From the NCBI RefSeq assembly GCF_000152785.1, contig NZ_CH672414.1, positions 2,999,845 to 3,063,844 on the forward strand: a DNA stretch of 64,000 bases, in the 5' to 3' direction. This stretch comes from Yoonia vestfoldensis SKA53 (GTDB lineage: Bacteria; Pseudomonadota; Alphaproteobacteria; Rhodobacterales; Rhodobacteraceae). The notes beneath the pieces are model-generated. The model saw only the letters and a program-made list of their open reading frames with translations. It was not told the origin of the DNA and ran no database searches. Of the stretch, positions 18,468 to 27,852 are shown one piece after another. Position 1 is the stretch's first letter. Each line of letters starts with the position of its first letter. Made by a program: the position numbers and the translations under genes.

Positions 18468-19505
18468 TCAGGACTTCTGACGTGGCTTCTTGCTGCCTTT
18501 GGCGGTGCGCCCCTGTTTGCGGACCTTGTCGCGCGCCAGTGCGATGGCCTCGGTTGCTTGGGTGTTCTCGGATTTCAGCTTTTTGAACCGCGCCAGCCTG
18601 TCAGGGTCGATTGCGCCAGCCGCAACGGCGGCCTGCACGGCACAGCCCGGTTCGCGCTCATGCGCGCAGTCGCGGAATTTGCATTGCGCGGCCAGGTCCG
18701 AGATTTCCGGAAAGGTCGCGTCGATGCCGAAACCGACCTCGGCCAGCCCCAGCCCGCGCATGCCGGGCGTGTCGATCAGCCAGCCCCCCGCCAGCATCCG
18801 GTGCAGCGACCGACCTGTCGTCGTATGCCGCCCGCGCGCGTCATCGTCGCGGATGTCGCGGGTCGCGGCATTGCCGCCGGTCAGCGCATTGGCAATCGTC
18901 GTTTTGCCCACACCGGACGTACCAGCAAAGGCAATGGTCTGCCCCTGTCCGCACCATGGCGCGAAATGCGCAGGCAGATCGGCGGCTTTGGCATTGACGG
19001 CCAGCACCGCCAGATCACGGCCCAGAGCGCGTGCCTGATCTGCAAAACCGGCCGGATCATCGGTCTGGTCAGCCTTGGTCAGCACGATCACCGGACGCAC
19101 GCCCGCATCATGTGCCAACGCCAGATAGCGTTCTAACCGCGCGGGGTTGAAATCGGCGTTGCAGGATGTGGTGATGAACAAAGTGTCCAGATTGGCCGCG
19201 ATCAGCTGTTTGTCGCCCGTGTGGTATTCGGTGCCGCGCGACAATTCGGTCTGCCGGTCCAGCACGCGGATCAGCCGGTATTGCGCCGGTGCGCACAGCA
19301 CGAAATCCCCCACCGCGACCACCGCTGTCGTCAGCCCTGGATCCAACGTCAGATCGATTGACCCGTCGGCCGTCAGGGCCACCACGCGGTCGCGATGCAC
19401 ATTGGCGATGCGAGCAGGGGTCAGGTCGGTATCATCTGGACCCAGCTGCCTTTGCTGGAACGCATGCCAGCCAAGCGCATCCAGCCCGGTAAGGGCCGTC
19501 ACCAT
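18468..19505 (-). CDS. rsgA: Ribosome small-subunit-dependent GTPase RsgA
   Basis: 345 residues. It is a late 30S maturation factor whose GTPase motifs are circularly permuted, as seen here: G4 VLTKAD precedes G1 GTSGVGKTT, then G3 DTPGMRGLGL. An N-terminal OB domain (RIANVHRDRVVALTADG) and the zinc-binding C-KFRDC-AH-EREPGC knuckle near residue 285 complete the family architecture. The C-terminal tail is lysine/arginine-rich (KVRKQGRTAKGSKKPRQKS), fitting rRNA contact. The start ATG at 19505 has a weak ribosome site. The opg operon diverges 362 bp away. Confidence 0.95.
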   Translation of the reverse strand: MVTALTGLDALGWHAFQQRQLGPDDTDLTPARIANVHRDRVVALTADGSIDLTLDPGLTTAVVAVGDFVLCAPAQYRLIRVLDRQTELSRGTEYHTGDKQLIAANLDTLFITTSCNADFNPARLERYLALAHDAGVRPVIVLTKADQTDDPAGFADQARALGRDLAVLAVNAKAADLPAHFAPWCGQGQTIAFAGTSGVGKTTIANALTGGNAATRDIRDDDARGRHTTTGRSLHRMLAGGWLIDTPGMRGLGLAEVGFGIDATFPEISDLAAQCKFRDCAHEREPGCAVQAAVAAGAIDPDRLARFKKLKSENTQATEAIALARDKVRKQGRTAKGSKKPRQKS

Positions 19506-19867
19506 AGCGGCCTGATTGGGCGAATTTCGGTAATCGGAGTGACCTCTTGTTGTGCCGACGGCCCCCTAGGGACTGTTCAGGTGTATCGTAAGGAGCGCAG
19601 GCAGGTGCTGCAACCCCGTTGCACGCCGCGCAAGTACGCAGCTTTCCCCAAACCATACAAGAAGGGGCGCAGACCAGATGTCGCTCTGGCAACGCCATGG
19701 CCAGACCATCGTCAAACCACAACAGGCGGAATTAAGCCTATTTTCAAAGCGTTGGATGGTCTGACCTTGTGCTTTGCTGCACTGCCGCAATATGGACGTC
19801 AATCGCCCCCGCACCACCGAAGCGCGCGGCGATCACCTCTTTTGCAATCACATGATCTGGGACCCTA
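19506..19867. other. 362-bp intergenic region, rsgA/opgG divergent promoters
   Basis: No supportable gene: the open frames here on both strands are short, lack family resemblance and lack ribosome sites. It must contain the rsgA promoter and the promoter of the opg operon. I see no clear hairpin or known operator. Confidence 0.5.
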
Positions 19868-21448
19868 ATGGCCTTTGCGACACTTATGAATAGACGTCAG
19901 TTGTTGAAATCCGGCGCAGCGACAGCCGCCGCGCTGATGGCCAGCGGCGTGATTGCGCAGGATGTGGTCGATCCCGTGCCGTTTTCTTTTGATATCCTGT
20001 CAGACATGGCGCAGGCGCAGGCCGCCGCCCCCTTTGTCGCAGGCTCCCGCCCCGAAGGGTTCCTTGGCGCGCTGGATTACGACGATTACCGCCTGATCCG
20101 GTTCCGTGCGGACCACGCGCGCTGGGCTGACAGCGCTGCTGCGTTCCATGTCCATGCGTTTCACACCGGCTGGCTGTTTGGTGAACCGGTCAAACTGTTC
20201 GAGCTGACACATGACGCGGACAGCCTGATCGCGGCACCGATGGTGTTTTCGACGGCGGATTTCGAATATTTGAACGATCTGGCCGACCGCGTGCCTGCGG
20301 ATGCGCAATTGCCCGGCGTTGCCGGTTTCCGGCTGAACACGCCGTTGAACCATCCTGAGCGTTTCGACGAATTGGTGTCGTTTCTGGGTGCCAGCTATTT
20401 CCGCGCCCTTGGCCGCGACAGCCGCTATGGGCTGAGCGCGCGGGGGCTGGCGCTGAACACCGCAGGCCCCCAGCCCGAGGAATTCCCCCGTTTTACGCGG
20501 TTCTATCTGGAACGCCCGACGCAAGGCGAGGACGAAACCACCGTCTATGCCCTGCTTGACAGCCCCAGCGTCAGCGGTGCCTACCGCTTTGTTATCCGTC
20601 CCGGTGACACGACCGAGATGGACGTGACCGCGCGCCTGTTCTTTCGCGCCGATGTGGCCGAACTGGGGATCGCGCCGCTGACCTCGATGTTCTTGTTCAA
20701 CGGCGTCAACCGTGCGGGGTTCGATGATTACCGCCCGCGCGTGCATGACAGCGACGGGCTGCGGATCGTGCAGCAAGGCGGCGATGTGATCTGGCGGCCG
20801 CTGAACAACCCGTCCCGTCTTGCGGGGTCGTATTTCGTGGAAAACAACCCCGTCAGCTTTGCCCTGCACCAGCGCGAACGCGATTTCACCAAATACCTTG
20901 ATGCCGGCGCGCATTACGAGATGCGCCCCTCGCTCGAGGTGGTGCCGCTGGGCGATTGGGGCGCAGGCCATGTCCGGCTGGTCGAGATCCCCACCGCGCT
21001 GGAAGTCGAGGATAATATCGTCGCCTATTTCATCCCCGCAGGCAAAGTTGCGGCAGGGGATACGCGTGAATTCGCGTACCGGCTGCGCTGGGGCGATCTG
21101 CCCGAAAACGACACTGCCGATCTTGCGCATGTGGTGGAAACCCGCGCCGGTGCGGGCGGCGTATCGGGTGTCGTCAATCCCGAAAACAAGCGTAAATTCG
21201 TGATTGATTTCAAGGGCGGTTTGCTGTCCCGCCTTGGGCCTGACGCCGAAGTGACGCCTGTGGTGGCTGTGGTGGGTGGCGATCTGGTCGCGGTCACGCT
21301 GGCCCGTGTGGACGATAGCGATCTGTGGCGCGTGGTGCTGGATGTGCAATCCGACAGCCCGCTTGTTGAACTTTCTGCGCATGTTGCGGGTTATGATCGC
21401 AAGTTGACGGAAACGTGGCTTTACCAGTGGATCAGACCGCATGCGTGA
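19868..21448 (+). CDS. opgG: Periplasmic glucan biosynthesis protein OpgG/MdoG
   Basis: 526 residues, full length. It acts in the periplasm on the backbone of osmoregulated periplasmic glucans. The N-terminus MNRRQLLKSGAATAAALMAS (from residue 7) looks like a Tat-type signal, followed by VDPVPFSFDILSDMAQ, the family opening. Conserved family blocks are visible: RPEGFLGALDYDDYRLIRF, FQVHAFHTGWLF-like FHVHAFHTGWLF, SYFRALG, GDVIWRPLNNPS and TYRLRWG-like AYRLRWGDLPE. Either the ATG at 19868 or that at 19886 could be used. The stop overlaps the next small gene (ATGCGTGA). The order opgG-small gene-opgH-opgC equals that of the R. sphaeroides opgGIH-opgC operon. Confidence 0.95.
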   Translation: MAFATLMNRRQLLKSGAATAAALMASGVIAQDVVDPVPFSFDILSDMAQAQAAAPFVAGSRPEGFLGALDYDDYRLIRFRADHARWADSAAAFHVHAFHTGWLFGEPVKLFELTHDADSLIAAPMVFSTADFEYLNDLADRVPADAQLPGVAGFRLNTPLNHPERFDELVSFLGASYFRALGRDSRYGLSARGLALNTAGPQPEEFPRFTRFYLERPTQGEDETTVYALLDSPSVSGAYRFVIRPGDTTEMDVTARLFFRADVAELGIAPLTSMFLFNGVNRAGFDDYRPRVHDSDGLRIVQQGGDVIWRPLNNPSRLAGSYFVENNPVSFALHQRERDFTKYLDAGAHYEMRPSLEVVPLGDWGAGHVRLVEIPTALEVEDNIVAYFIPAGKVAAGDTREFAYRLRWGDLPENDTADLAHVVETRAGAGGVSGVVNPENKRKFVIDFKGGLLSRLGPDAEVTPVVAVVGGDLVAVTLARVDDSDLWRVVLDVQSDSPLVELSAHVAGYDRKLTETWLYQWIRPHA

Positions 21449-21620
21449 TATGTCCCCCCGTGATGATGCCGATATCGAACGGATGATCGCCGCGATCGGT
21501 GCGCTGCCTGATGCGCCGATGGTGATGGTGCGGCAGGACCTCGAACAGGCGGGTGCGCGGGTGCTGCATGGGCTGGTGCCACGCCTGTTGGGCCTGTTCA
21601 TGTCAAAGGCTGGCCAGTAA
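21441..21620 (+). CDS. opgI: Small protein in the OpgI position
   Basis: A 59-residue reading frame that begins inside the last codons of opgG (8-base overlap) and ends 3 bases before opgH, so it is almost certainly translated. The product starts MRDMSPRDDADIERMIAAIG, contains DLEQAGARVLHGLVPRL, and ends GLFMSKAGQ. No membrane helix or known motif. In R. sphaeroides the operon has a small opgI gene between opgG and opgH; assignment here rests on position, since I cannot compare sequences. Its function is not known to me. Confidence 0.65.
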   Translation: MRDMSPRDDADIERMIAAIGALPDAPMVMVRQDLEQAGARVLHGLVPRLLGLFMSKAGQ

Positions 21621-21623
21621 ATC

Positions 21624-23414
21624 ATGCAAAACTCTACGCGCGATGACCGCGATATGACGGCTTGGCGCATGTTTGCTTTGGCTGTCAGCGTGACGGCGGG
21701 CCTTGTCGCTTTCGTGTTTTTTCTGCGCTTTGGTATCGCCGACGGGCTGGATGTGATCGACATGCTGCGCAGCGGTCTGTTGCTGGTCTCGACCTTCTGG
21801 CTGTCATGGGGGGCGATGCTGGCCTTTGTGGGGCTGACCACGCGGGCGCGCGCGCCTGTCATCGACCGCAGCGCACCATTGCAAGGCCGCATCGCCGTGC
21901 TGGTCCCGATTTACGAAGAAGACCCCGTCACCACCTTTGCACGGATCGCGGCGATGGATATGTCGCTGGCCGCCACCGGCCATGGTGACGCCTTCGACAT
22001 CGCGATCCTGTCGGATACCCGCACCGATGTGGTCGCCGCGCGTGAACGGCTTTGGTATTTGCGTCTGCTGCGTGACAGCAACGGGCAGGGGCGGATTTTC
22101 TATCGCCGCCGCGCCAGCAACACGGGCAAGAAAGCGGGCAATGTCGCGGATTTCATCCGCACGTCCGGGGCGGCCTATGAATTTGCGATCATCCTTGATG
22201 CCGACAGCCTGATCGAGGGCGCAACCATGGTCGAGATGACCCGCAGGATGCAGGCGGACCCTGATCTGGGGCTGTTGCAGACCTTGCCGCGGATCATCGG
22301 GGCGCGGTCGCGCTTTGGCCGTGCAATGCAGTTTTCGGCGGCGTTCAATTCGCCTGTCTTCGCGCGCGGGCTTGCGATGATGCAAGGGCGCACCGGCCCG
22401 TTCTGGGGGCATAACGCGATCATCCGCACCCGCGCCTTTGCGCAAAGTTGCGGCTTGCCGCAACTGGCAGGCAAGCCCCCGTTCGGCGGTCATATCCTCA
22501 GCCACGATTACGTCGAGGCGGCGCTGCTGGCGCGCGCGGGCTGGAATGTCCGGCTGGATGACGATCTGGACGGCAGCTACGAGGAAGGGCCGGAAAATAT
22601 CGTCGATCATGCCAAACGCGACCGGCGCTGGTGCCAAGGCAACCTGCAACATGCGCGGCTGGTCTTTGCCCCCGGTCTGCGGGGCTGGAGCAGGTTTGTC
22701 TTTGTGCAAGGCATCCTTGCCTATCTGGCGTCTGTTGTCTGGCTGGCGTTCCTGCTGGCAAGCGTGGCGGCCCCTGTCTTTGGCCCGCCGGTCGTGTATT
22801 TTCCGACCCAATACTGGCCGTTGCCGGTGACACCGCCCGATCAGACCACGCTGGCCCTTGCCTTGGTCATCGGCATTTTTGGCCTGCTGATCCTGCCCAA
22901 GCTGTTGATCGGCGCCGATGCCGTGCTACGCGGGCGCGCGCGCGGGTTCGGCGGCTGGTGGTCTGCGACGCAGGCGACGATGTCCGAATTGCTGTTGTCG
23001 TCGATCACGGCACCGATTTTCATGCTGTACCAGACGCGGTCGGTGTTTCAGGTGTTGCTGGGGCGCGACGGCGGCTGGCCTGCGCATGACCGCGGCGACG
23101 GGCGGCTGCGGCTGGCGGATGCCTTTGCCGCCAGTCACTGGATTGTGGCCTGCGGCTTGATTGGTCTGACGCTCGCCGCCGTGTTGTCGCCGGACCTGTT
23201 GTTGTGGTTCCTGCCAGTCACGCTGCCGATGGTGGCCGCACCTTTCATCATCGCCTGGACATCGCACCCCGGTGCGCCGGGGCTATTTGTGACACCGCAA
23301 GATTTAGCACTTGCGCCGGTGATGCGCTTGCGCGCGGCGGTGCTGGAAGGCTGGCAGGCAGGCAGCACAGATGACGAACCAGAGCTTTGGTCAGGGAATT
23401 TGCACTATGTCTGA
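21624..23414 (+). CDS. opgH: Glucan biosynthesis glucosyltransferase OpgH/MdoH
   Basis: 596 residues. It is an inner-membrane family 2 glucosyltransferase that polymerises UDP-glucose into the beta-glucan backbone and exports it. Two N-terminal membrane helices precede the catalytic domain: AVLVPIYEEDP-like IAVLVPIYEEDP, FDIAILSDTRTD, the metal-binding ILDADS, and RDRRWCQGNLQHARL, which holds the QxxRW-type site. Several C-terminal helices form the export channel. It is shorter than the enterobacterial MdoH (about 850 residues), lacking its long N-terminal extension, as in other alphaproteobacteria. The stop overlaps opgC by 8 bases. Confidence 0.95.
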   Translation: MQNSTRDDRDMTAWRMFALAVSVTAGLVAFVFFLRFGIADGLDVIDMLRSGLLLVSTFWLSWGAMLAFVGLTTRARAPVIDRSAPLQGRIAVLVPIYEEDPVTTFARIAAMDMSLAATGHGDAFDIAILSDTRTDVVAARERLWYLRLLRDSNGQGRIFYRRRASNTGKKAGNVADFIRTSGAAYEFAIILDADSLIEGATMVEMTRRMQADPDLGLLQTLPRIIGARSRFGRAMQFSAAFNSPVFARGLAMMQGRTGPFWGHNAIIRTRAFAQSCGLPQLAGKPPFGGHILSHDYVEAALLARAGWNVRLDDDLDGSYEEGPENIVDHAKRDRRWCQGNLQHARLVFAPGLRGWSRFVFVQGILAYLASVVWLAFLLASVAAPVFGPPVVYFPTQYWPLPVTPPDQTTLALALVIGIFGLLILPKLLIGADAVLRGRARGFGGWWSATQATMSELLLSSITAPIFMLYQTRSVFQVLLGRDGGWPAHDRGDGRLRLADAFAASHWIVACGLIGLTLAAVLSPDLLLWFLPVTLPMVAAPFIIAWTSHPGAPGLFVTPQDLALAPVMRLRAAVLEGWQAGSTDDEPELWSGNLHYV

Positions 23415-24549
23415 CATGATCGGCAGCCGCGCCACAGCGGACCGCGACCCAAGGCTGGACGTGTTTCGTGGATTGGCGTTGGTGATGATCTTTATCAACC
23501 ATGCGCCGCGCAACTGGCTGGAAAATCTGACCAACCGCAATTTCGGTTTTTCAGACGCGGCCGAAGGGTTTGTCTTGATGTCGGGGATCGCTGCTGGCAT
23601 CGCCTATTCCGGCTATTTCCGGCGGGCTGATCCGCTGACGGGGATCGCCCGCGTGTTGCGGCGGGTCTGGACCATATATCAGGTGCATATCCTGATCACC
23701 GTGGTTGCGCTCGCCATCGCCGCTGCGGCGGCGCTGTGGTTCGGCGCGCCCGATATGATGCGCAAACACGGAATCTGGGTGCTGGTCAAAGACCCTTTGG
23801 GTTTTCTGATCGGGGTGCCGCTCTTGGGGCATCAGCTGGGCTATGTGAATATCCTGCCGCTGTATCTGGTGCTGTTGCTGCTGGTGCCGCCGGTGATCTG
23901 GGGCGCGCTGCGCTGGCCGCTGGTCGTGCTGGGCCTGTCCATCGCAGTCTGGCTGGCGGCGGGGCTGCTGCGGGTCAATTTTCCGAACTATCCCCAGCAG
24001 GGTGGCTGGTTTCTGAACCCGTTGTCATGGCAATTGCTGTTCGTGATCGGCCTGCTGACCGGCATTGCGCATAAGGCGGCAGAGCGGTTCGTGCCGGTCC
24101 TGCCGTGGCTGCAATGGCTGACGGGGGGCTTTTTGTTGCTGTCGCTGGTCTGGATGCAATGGCCCGATTTCGCGTCTTTCATGCGCGGCGGGCTAAAGGC
24201 GGCGCAGGATGCGGGCGCACCTTGGGTGATGACCAGTTTCAGCAAGACCTATCTGTCCGCACCGCGCCTGTTGCATATCCTTGCGCTGGCCTATTTTCTG
24301 TCCAGCTTTGCCGCGGTCAGGCGCGCCTGCCATCTGGGGGTGACAGCGCCTCTTGCCTTGCTGGGGCGGCAGGCGCTGCCGGTCTTTGCGCTGGGCACGG
24401 TCCTGGCCTTTGCCATTCAGGCGGTCAAGACGGTGACGGGGCAGGATGTCGTGCTGGACACGCTGATGATCGCGGGCGGGGTGCTGGCGCAGCTGGGGCT
24501 GGCGGCGGCCAAGCAATACTGGCCCAAGCCGCGCGCGGTTCTGCCCTAG
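23407..24549 (+). CDS. opgC: OpgC succinyltransferase of periplasmic glucans
   Basis: 380 residues, a polytopic inner-membrane protein of the OpgC family that transfers succinyl groups to osmoregulated periplasmic glucans. The family opening RDPRLDVFRGLALVMIFINH and SDAAEGFVLMSGIAAGIAY are plain, followed by about ten hydrophobic helices, with LLGRQALPVFALGTVLAF near the end. The ATG at 23407 overlaps opgH (ATGTCTGA) with AGGGA upstream, so the last operon gene is translationally coupled. Its TAG stop overlaps the stop of the convergent purU by two bases. Confidence 0.92.
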   Translation: MSDMIGSRATADRDPRLDVFRGLALVMIFINHAPRNWLENLTNRNFGFSDAAEGFVLMSGIAAGIAYSGYFRRADPLTGIARVLRRVWTIYQVHILITVVALAIAAAAALWFGAPDMMRKHGIWVLVKDPLGFLIGVPLLGHQLGYVNILPLYLVLLLLVPPVIWGALRWPLVVLGLSIAVWLAAGLLRVNFPNYPQQGGWFLNPLSWQLLFVIGLLTGIAHKAAERFVPVLPWLQWLTGGFLLLSLVWMQWPDFASFMRGGLKAAQDAGAPWVMTSFSKTYLSAPRLLHILALAYFLSSFAAVRRACHLGVTAPLALLGRQALPVFALGTVLAFAIQAVKTVTGQDVVLDTLMIAGGVLAQLGLAAAKQYWPKPRAVLP

Positions 24550-25430
24550 CCCATGCGTTCGGATGCATAGGACCCCGGCGAGGCCGGGAACACCACCGTC
24601 TTGTTGCCGTTCAGCATGACGCGGCGGTGGATATGGGCGTGGATCGCGCGGGCCAAGACCTGGCTTTCGACATCGCGGCCAAGGCTGACGTAATCGGCTG
24701 GCGATTGCGCATGGGTCACGCGCGCGATGTCCTGTTCGATGATCGGGCCTTCATCCAGATCGGCCGTGACATAATGCGATGTCGCCCCGATCAGTTTCAC
24801 GCCGCGTTCATAGGCCTGTTTATAAGGGTTCGCCCCTTTGAAGCTGGGCAGGAACGAATGGTGGATATTGATGATCTTGCCCGACATTTGCTGGCACATC
24901 CGGTCTGACAGCACCTGCATATACCGCGCCAGCACGACCAGATCGGCGCCAGTCGCATCGACCACATCCATGATGCGGGCCTCAGCCTCGGGCTTGTTTT
25001 GCTTGGTGACGGGGATGCAATGGAACGGGATGTCATGGTTCACCACGACTTTTTGGTAATCCATATGGTTGGATATCACCGCCACGATGTCGATCGGCAA
25101 CGCGCCAATGCGCCAGCGGTAGAGCAGGTCGTTCAGGCAATGGCCGAACCGCGACACCATGATGATGACCTTCATGCGCACCGCTTCGTCGTGAAAGGCG
25201 AAGGCCATGCCGAATCTCGTGCCGATGTCGCCGAAGTCATCCGCGATCGTGTCCAGCGCTGCGCCCGTTTCGCTGGTAAAGCTGACCCGCATGAAAAACT
25301 TGCCGGTCTCGGTGTCGTCGAATTGTGAACTGTCGGTGATGTTGCAGCCATGATCGGCCAAAAAGCCGGCTATGGCGGCAACAATGCCACGGGCGCTGTC
25401 GCAGGTGACGGTCAGGGCGAATTTGGTCAT
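24546..25430 (-). CDS. purU: Formyltetrahydrofolate deformylase
   Basis: 294 residues. It hydrolyses 10-formyl-THF to formate and THF, balancing the one-carbon pool. An N-terminal ACT domain (FALTVTCDSARGIVAAIAGFLADHG, CNITDSSQFDD) is joined to a formyltransferase-fold domain with the catalytic Asn-His-Asp set in INIHHSFLPSFKGANPY and ATSHYVTADLDEGPIIEQD. The start ATG at 25430 begins the family N-terminus; the in-frame extension upstream is unsupported. In roseobacters such genes often support demethylation of methylated compounds, consistent with gbcAB and metF elsewhere in this window. Confidence 0.95.
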   Translation of the reverse strand: MTKFALTVTCDSARGIVAAIAGFLADHGCNITDSSQFDDTETGKFFMRVSFTSETGAALDTIADDFGDIGTRFGMAFAFHDEAVRMKVIIMVSRFGHCLNDLLYRWRIGALPIDIVAVISNHMDYQKVVVNHDIPFHCIPVTKQNKPEAEARIMDVVDATGADLVVLARYMQVLSDRMCQQMSGKIINIHHSFLPSFKGANPYKQAYERGVKLIGATSHYVTADLDEGPIIEQDIARVTHAQSPADYVSLGRDVESQVLARAIHAHIHRRVMLNGNKTVVFPASPGSYASERMG

Positions 25431-25703
25431 GGGATGCTTTCGGCTATAAAACAATACGTCTGCGGTGGTCGGGTCTTTTCGTGTCATGCCTGCCGCGGTC
25501 AGCACAAGGCGTAGGATGTCCGGCAGGGCGTGTTTTTTTCTCAAGATCACCCTTTTGTTAACCCCGCCATAGCGATCACGACGATACATATGGCATTGAC
25601 GACTACGGGCGGCATGACAGGTGCAAAACTGCGATCAACCGTTGCCGCACGACTTTGAATATGGCATGAAACGACAATGCAACTAAACGAAAGAGTTTAG
25701 ATT

Positions 25704-26357
25704 TTGACTGACTATACCACACGCCGTACCATGATGGTCGATACACAGGTTCGCCCGTCCGATGTCACCCGGTTTCCGATCATCGACGCGATGCTGACCA
25801 TCCCGCGCGAAGATTTTGTACCCGACAATCTGCGCGAGGCGGCCTATGTCGGCGAAAACCTGGATATCGGCAAAGGCCGGATCATGCTGGAACCACGCAC
25901 GCTGGCCAAGATGCTGGAACTGGCCGATGTGCAGCCGGGGCATGTGGCGCTCGATATCGGGTGCGGGCTTGGCTATTCCACCGCTATCCTTGCCAGCCTG
26001 TGTGATTTCGTCGTCGCCATCGAGGATGACACGGCCCGCGCCGAAGAAGCGCAGAGCCTGCTGTCAGGACATGGAATCGACAATGCCGCCGTCATGGCAG
26101 GCCCGCTGGTGGCGGGATCGGCGAAATCGGGACCTTTTGATCTGATCATGGTGCAGGGGGCGGTCGAACATCTGCCCGATGATCTGCTGGCGCAATTGCG
26201 CGAAGGCGGGCGGGTTGTCTGTCTGTTTGCCGAAGGCGCGCTGGGCGTGGTGCGCGTTGGCCACAAGATGGACGGCACGGTCAACTGGCGATTCGGCTTT
26301 AATGCCGGCGCGCCGGTGCTGGACGGGTTCCGACGGCCTGTGGCTTTTGCGCTTTGA
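25704..26357 (+). CDS. Protein-L-isoaspartate O-methyltransferase family protein
   Basis: 217 residues with the SAM-binding motif VALDIGCGLGYSTAIL (about 77-92) and the PCMT-like opening VRPSDVTRFPIIDAML and FVPDNLREAAYVGENLDIG. Proteins of this kind next to tolC in Rhodobacteraceae are usually annotated as isoaspartate methyltransferases, though the repair activity is unproven. The start is TTG at 25704, which gives the family-like N-terminus MTDYTTRRTMMVDTQ; the alternative is ATG at 25731. A small hairpin (25683-25688 with 25695-25700) sits directly upstream with purines in its loop. Confidence 0.85.
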   Translation: MTDYTTRRTMMVDTQVRPSDVTRFPIIDAMLTIPREDFVPDNLREAAYVGENLDIGKGRIMLEPRTLAKMLELADVQPGHVALDIGCGLGYSTAILASLCDFVVAIEDDTARAEEAQSLLSGHGIDNAAVMAGPLVAGSAKSGPFDLIMVQGAVEHLPDDLLAQLREGGRVVCLFAEGALGVVRVGHKMDGTVNWRFGFNAGAPVLDGFRRPVAFAL

Positions 26358-26411
26358 CGGAAACGACTGGCCCTGATTTGGGCTGTAACTGGTGACACGA
26401 TAGGGACCAAG

Positions 26412-27785
26412 ATGATCAAACGCAGTGCAATTGCCGGTGTGGCCATGATGATGACCCTGATCGCGGCACCCGCCGTGCGCGCAGAAACATTGGCCGATAC
26501 ACTGACCGCGGCCTATACCAACTCGGGGCTGCTGGATCAAAACCGCGCCCTGCTGCGTGCGGCTGATGAAAATGTCGCGCAATCCGTGGCGGCAACCTTG
26601 CCGGTGATCAACTGGGCGATGGCCACCAACAGGACGTATAATGCGGCAGCGCAAACATCGGCGCTGCAAGACACGACATCGACGACGGCGCGCATTTCGG
26701 GGTCGCTGACGCTTTATGATGGCGGGGCGAACCGGCTGGCGATCGACAGCCAGAAAGAAATTGTGCTCAGTACCCGCCAATCTTTGCGCGGTATTGAACA
26801 AGATGTGCTTTTGCGCGCGGTGCAGGCTTATATGAACGTGCGCCGCGAACGTGAATTTGTTGAATTGCGCCAGAACAACCAACGGCTGATCACACAAGAA
26901 TTGCAGGCCGCGCGCGACCGTTTCGACGTGGGCGAGGTGACGCGCACCGATGTGTCGCTTGCCCAGGCCCGGCTTGCCGGATCGCAAAGCCTGCTTGCGG
27001 CAGCACAGGGCAACCTTGCCCAGTCGATCGCGGAATATACCGCCGCTGTGGGCCGTGTACCCAGTGGATCAGGCGCAGCAGCGCCCGCGCCTGTGCTGCA
27101 ATCGGTGCAAGACGCCAAGGCATTCGCCCTGCGCAACCACCCCGCCGTGCTGCAAGTGCAGCATTCCGTCGCCGCGGCAGAACTGGCCGTCCAGCGTGGC
27201 GAGGCGGCCTTGCGCCCGAGCCTGTCGCTGAACAGTTTTGTTGCCGTTGACGACGAATGGAACGAAAGCGCGCAGATCGGCCTGTCCTTGGGTGGCCCGA
27301 TTTATAATGGCGGGGCAATTGCCAGCCAGATCCGCCAATTGCAGGCGAACCGTGACGCCAGCCGTGCAGGTCTGCATCTTGCTCTGCTCGGGGTCGAACA
27401 ACGTGTCGCCAATGCCTATGCCGCGTTGCAGGTCGCGCGCGCGTCGGCGCAGGCCTCCGACCAACAGGTCAGCGCTGCGCGGATCGCGTTTGAAGGCGTG
27501 CGCGAAGAAGCCTCGCTTGGGTCGCGGACCACGCTGGATGTGCTGAATGCGGAGCAGGAATTGCTGGACGCACAGGCAAACCGGATCGCCGCCGATGTTG
27601 ACGAGGTGATCGCATCTTACAGCGTCTTGGCCGCAATGGGCTTGCTGACCGCCGAGCATCTGCAACTGCCGGTCCAGCAATATGACGTCAGCGCCTATTA
27701 CAACCTTGTCAACAACTCTCCCGTGGCCGCTTCGCCGCAGGGCGAGGCGCTGGACCGCGTACTTGAAGCATTAAGCCGGGATTAA
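26412..27785 (+). CDS. tolC: TolC family outer-membrane channel protein
   Basis: 457 residues with a signal peptide (IAGVAMMMTLIAAPAVRA, cleaved before ETLADTL) and two outer-membrane efflux repeats. Typical repeat signatures are SGSLTLYDGGANRLAIDSQK in the first half, the DVGEVTRTDVSLAQARLA block, and LGGPIYNGGAIASQIRQ and LGSRTTLDVLNAEQELLDAQ in the second. It forms the outer-membrane exit duct of type I secretion or RND/ABC efflux systems; no inner-membrane partner is encoded beside it, so it probably serves several. It follows the methyltransferase by 54 bp. Confidence 0.95.
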   Translation: MIKRSAIAGVAMMMTLIAAPAVRAETLADTLTAAYTNSGLLDQNRALLRAADENVAQSVAATLPVINWAMATNRTYNAAAQTSALQDTTSTTARISGSLTLYDGGANRLAIDSQKEIVLSTRQSLRGIEQDVLLRAVQAYMNVRREREFVELRQNNQRLITQELQAARDRFDVGEVTRTDVSLAQARLAGSQSLLAAAQGNLAQSIAEYTAAVGRVPSGSGAAAPAPVLQSVQDAKAFALRNHPAVLQVQHSVAAAELAVQRGEAALRPSLSLNSFVAVDDEWNESAQIGLSLGGPIYNGGAIASQIRQLQANRDASRAGLHLALLGVEQRVANAYAALQVARASAQASDQQVSAARIAFEGVREEASLGSRTTLDVLNAEQELLDAQANRIAADVDEVIASYSVLAAMGLLTAEHLQLPVQQYDVSAYYNLVNNSPVAASPQGEALDRVLEALSRD

Positions 27786-27852
27786 CGCGCAGTTGTTATG
27801 CAAGGCCCTTTCCGCTAGGCTTAGCTGAATTCGCGCGAAATGGGGAATAACG

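Noticed and set aside
19395..19868. Possible gene in the rsgA/opgG gap
   Set aside because: No ribosome site or family similarity, and half of it is antisense to rsgA.
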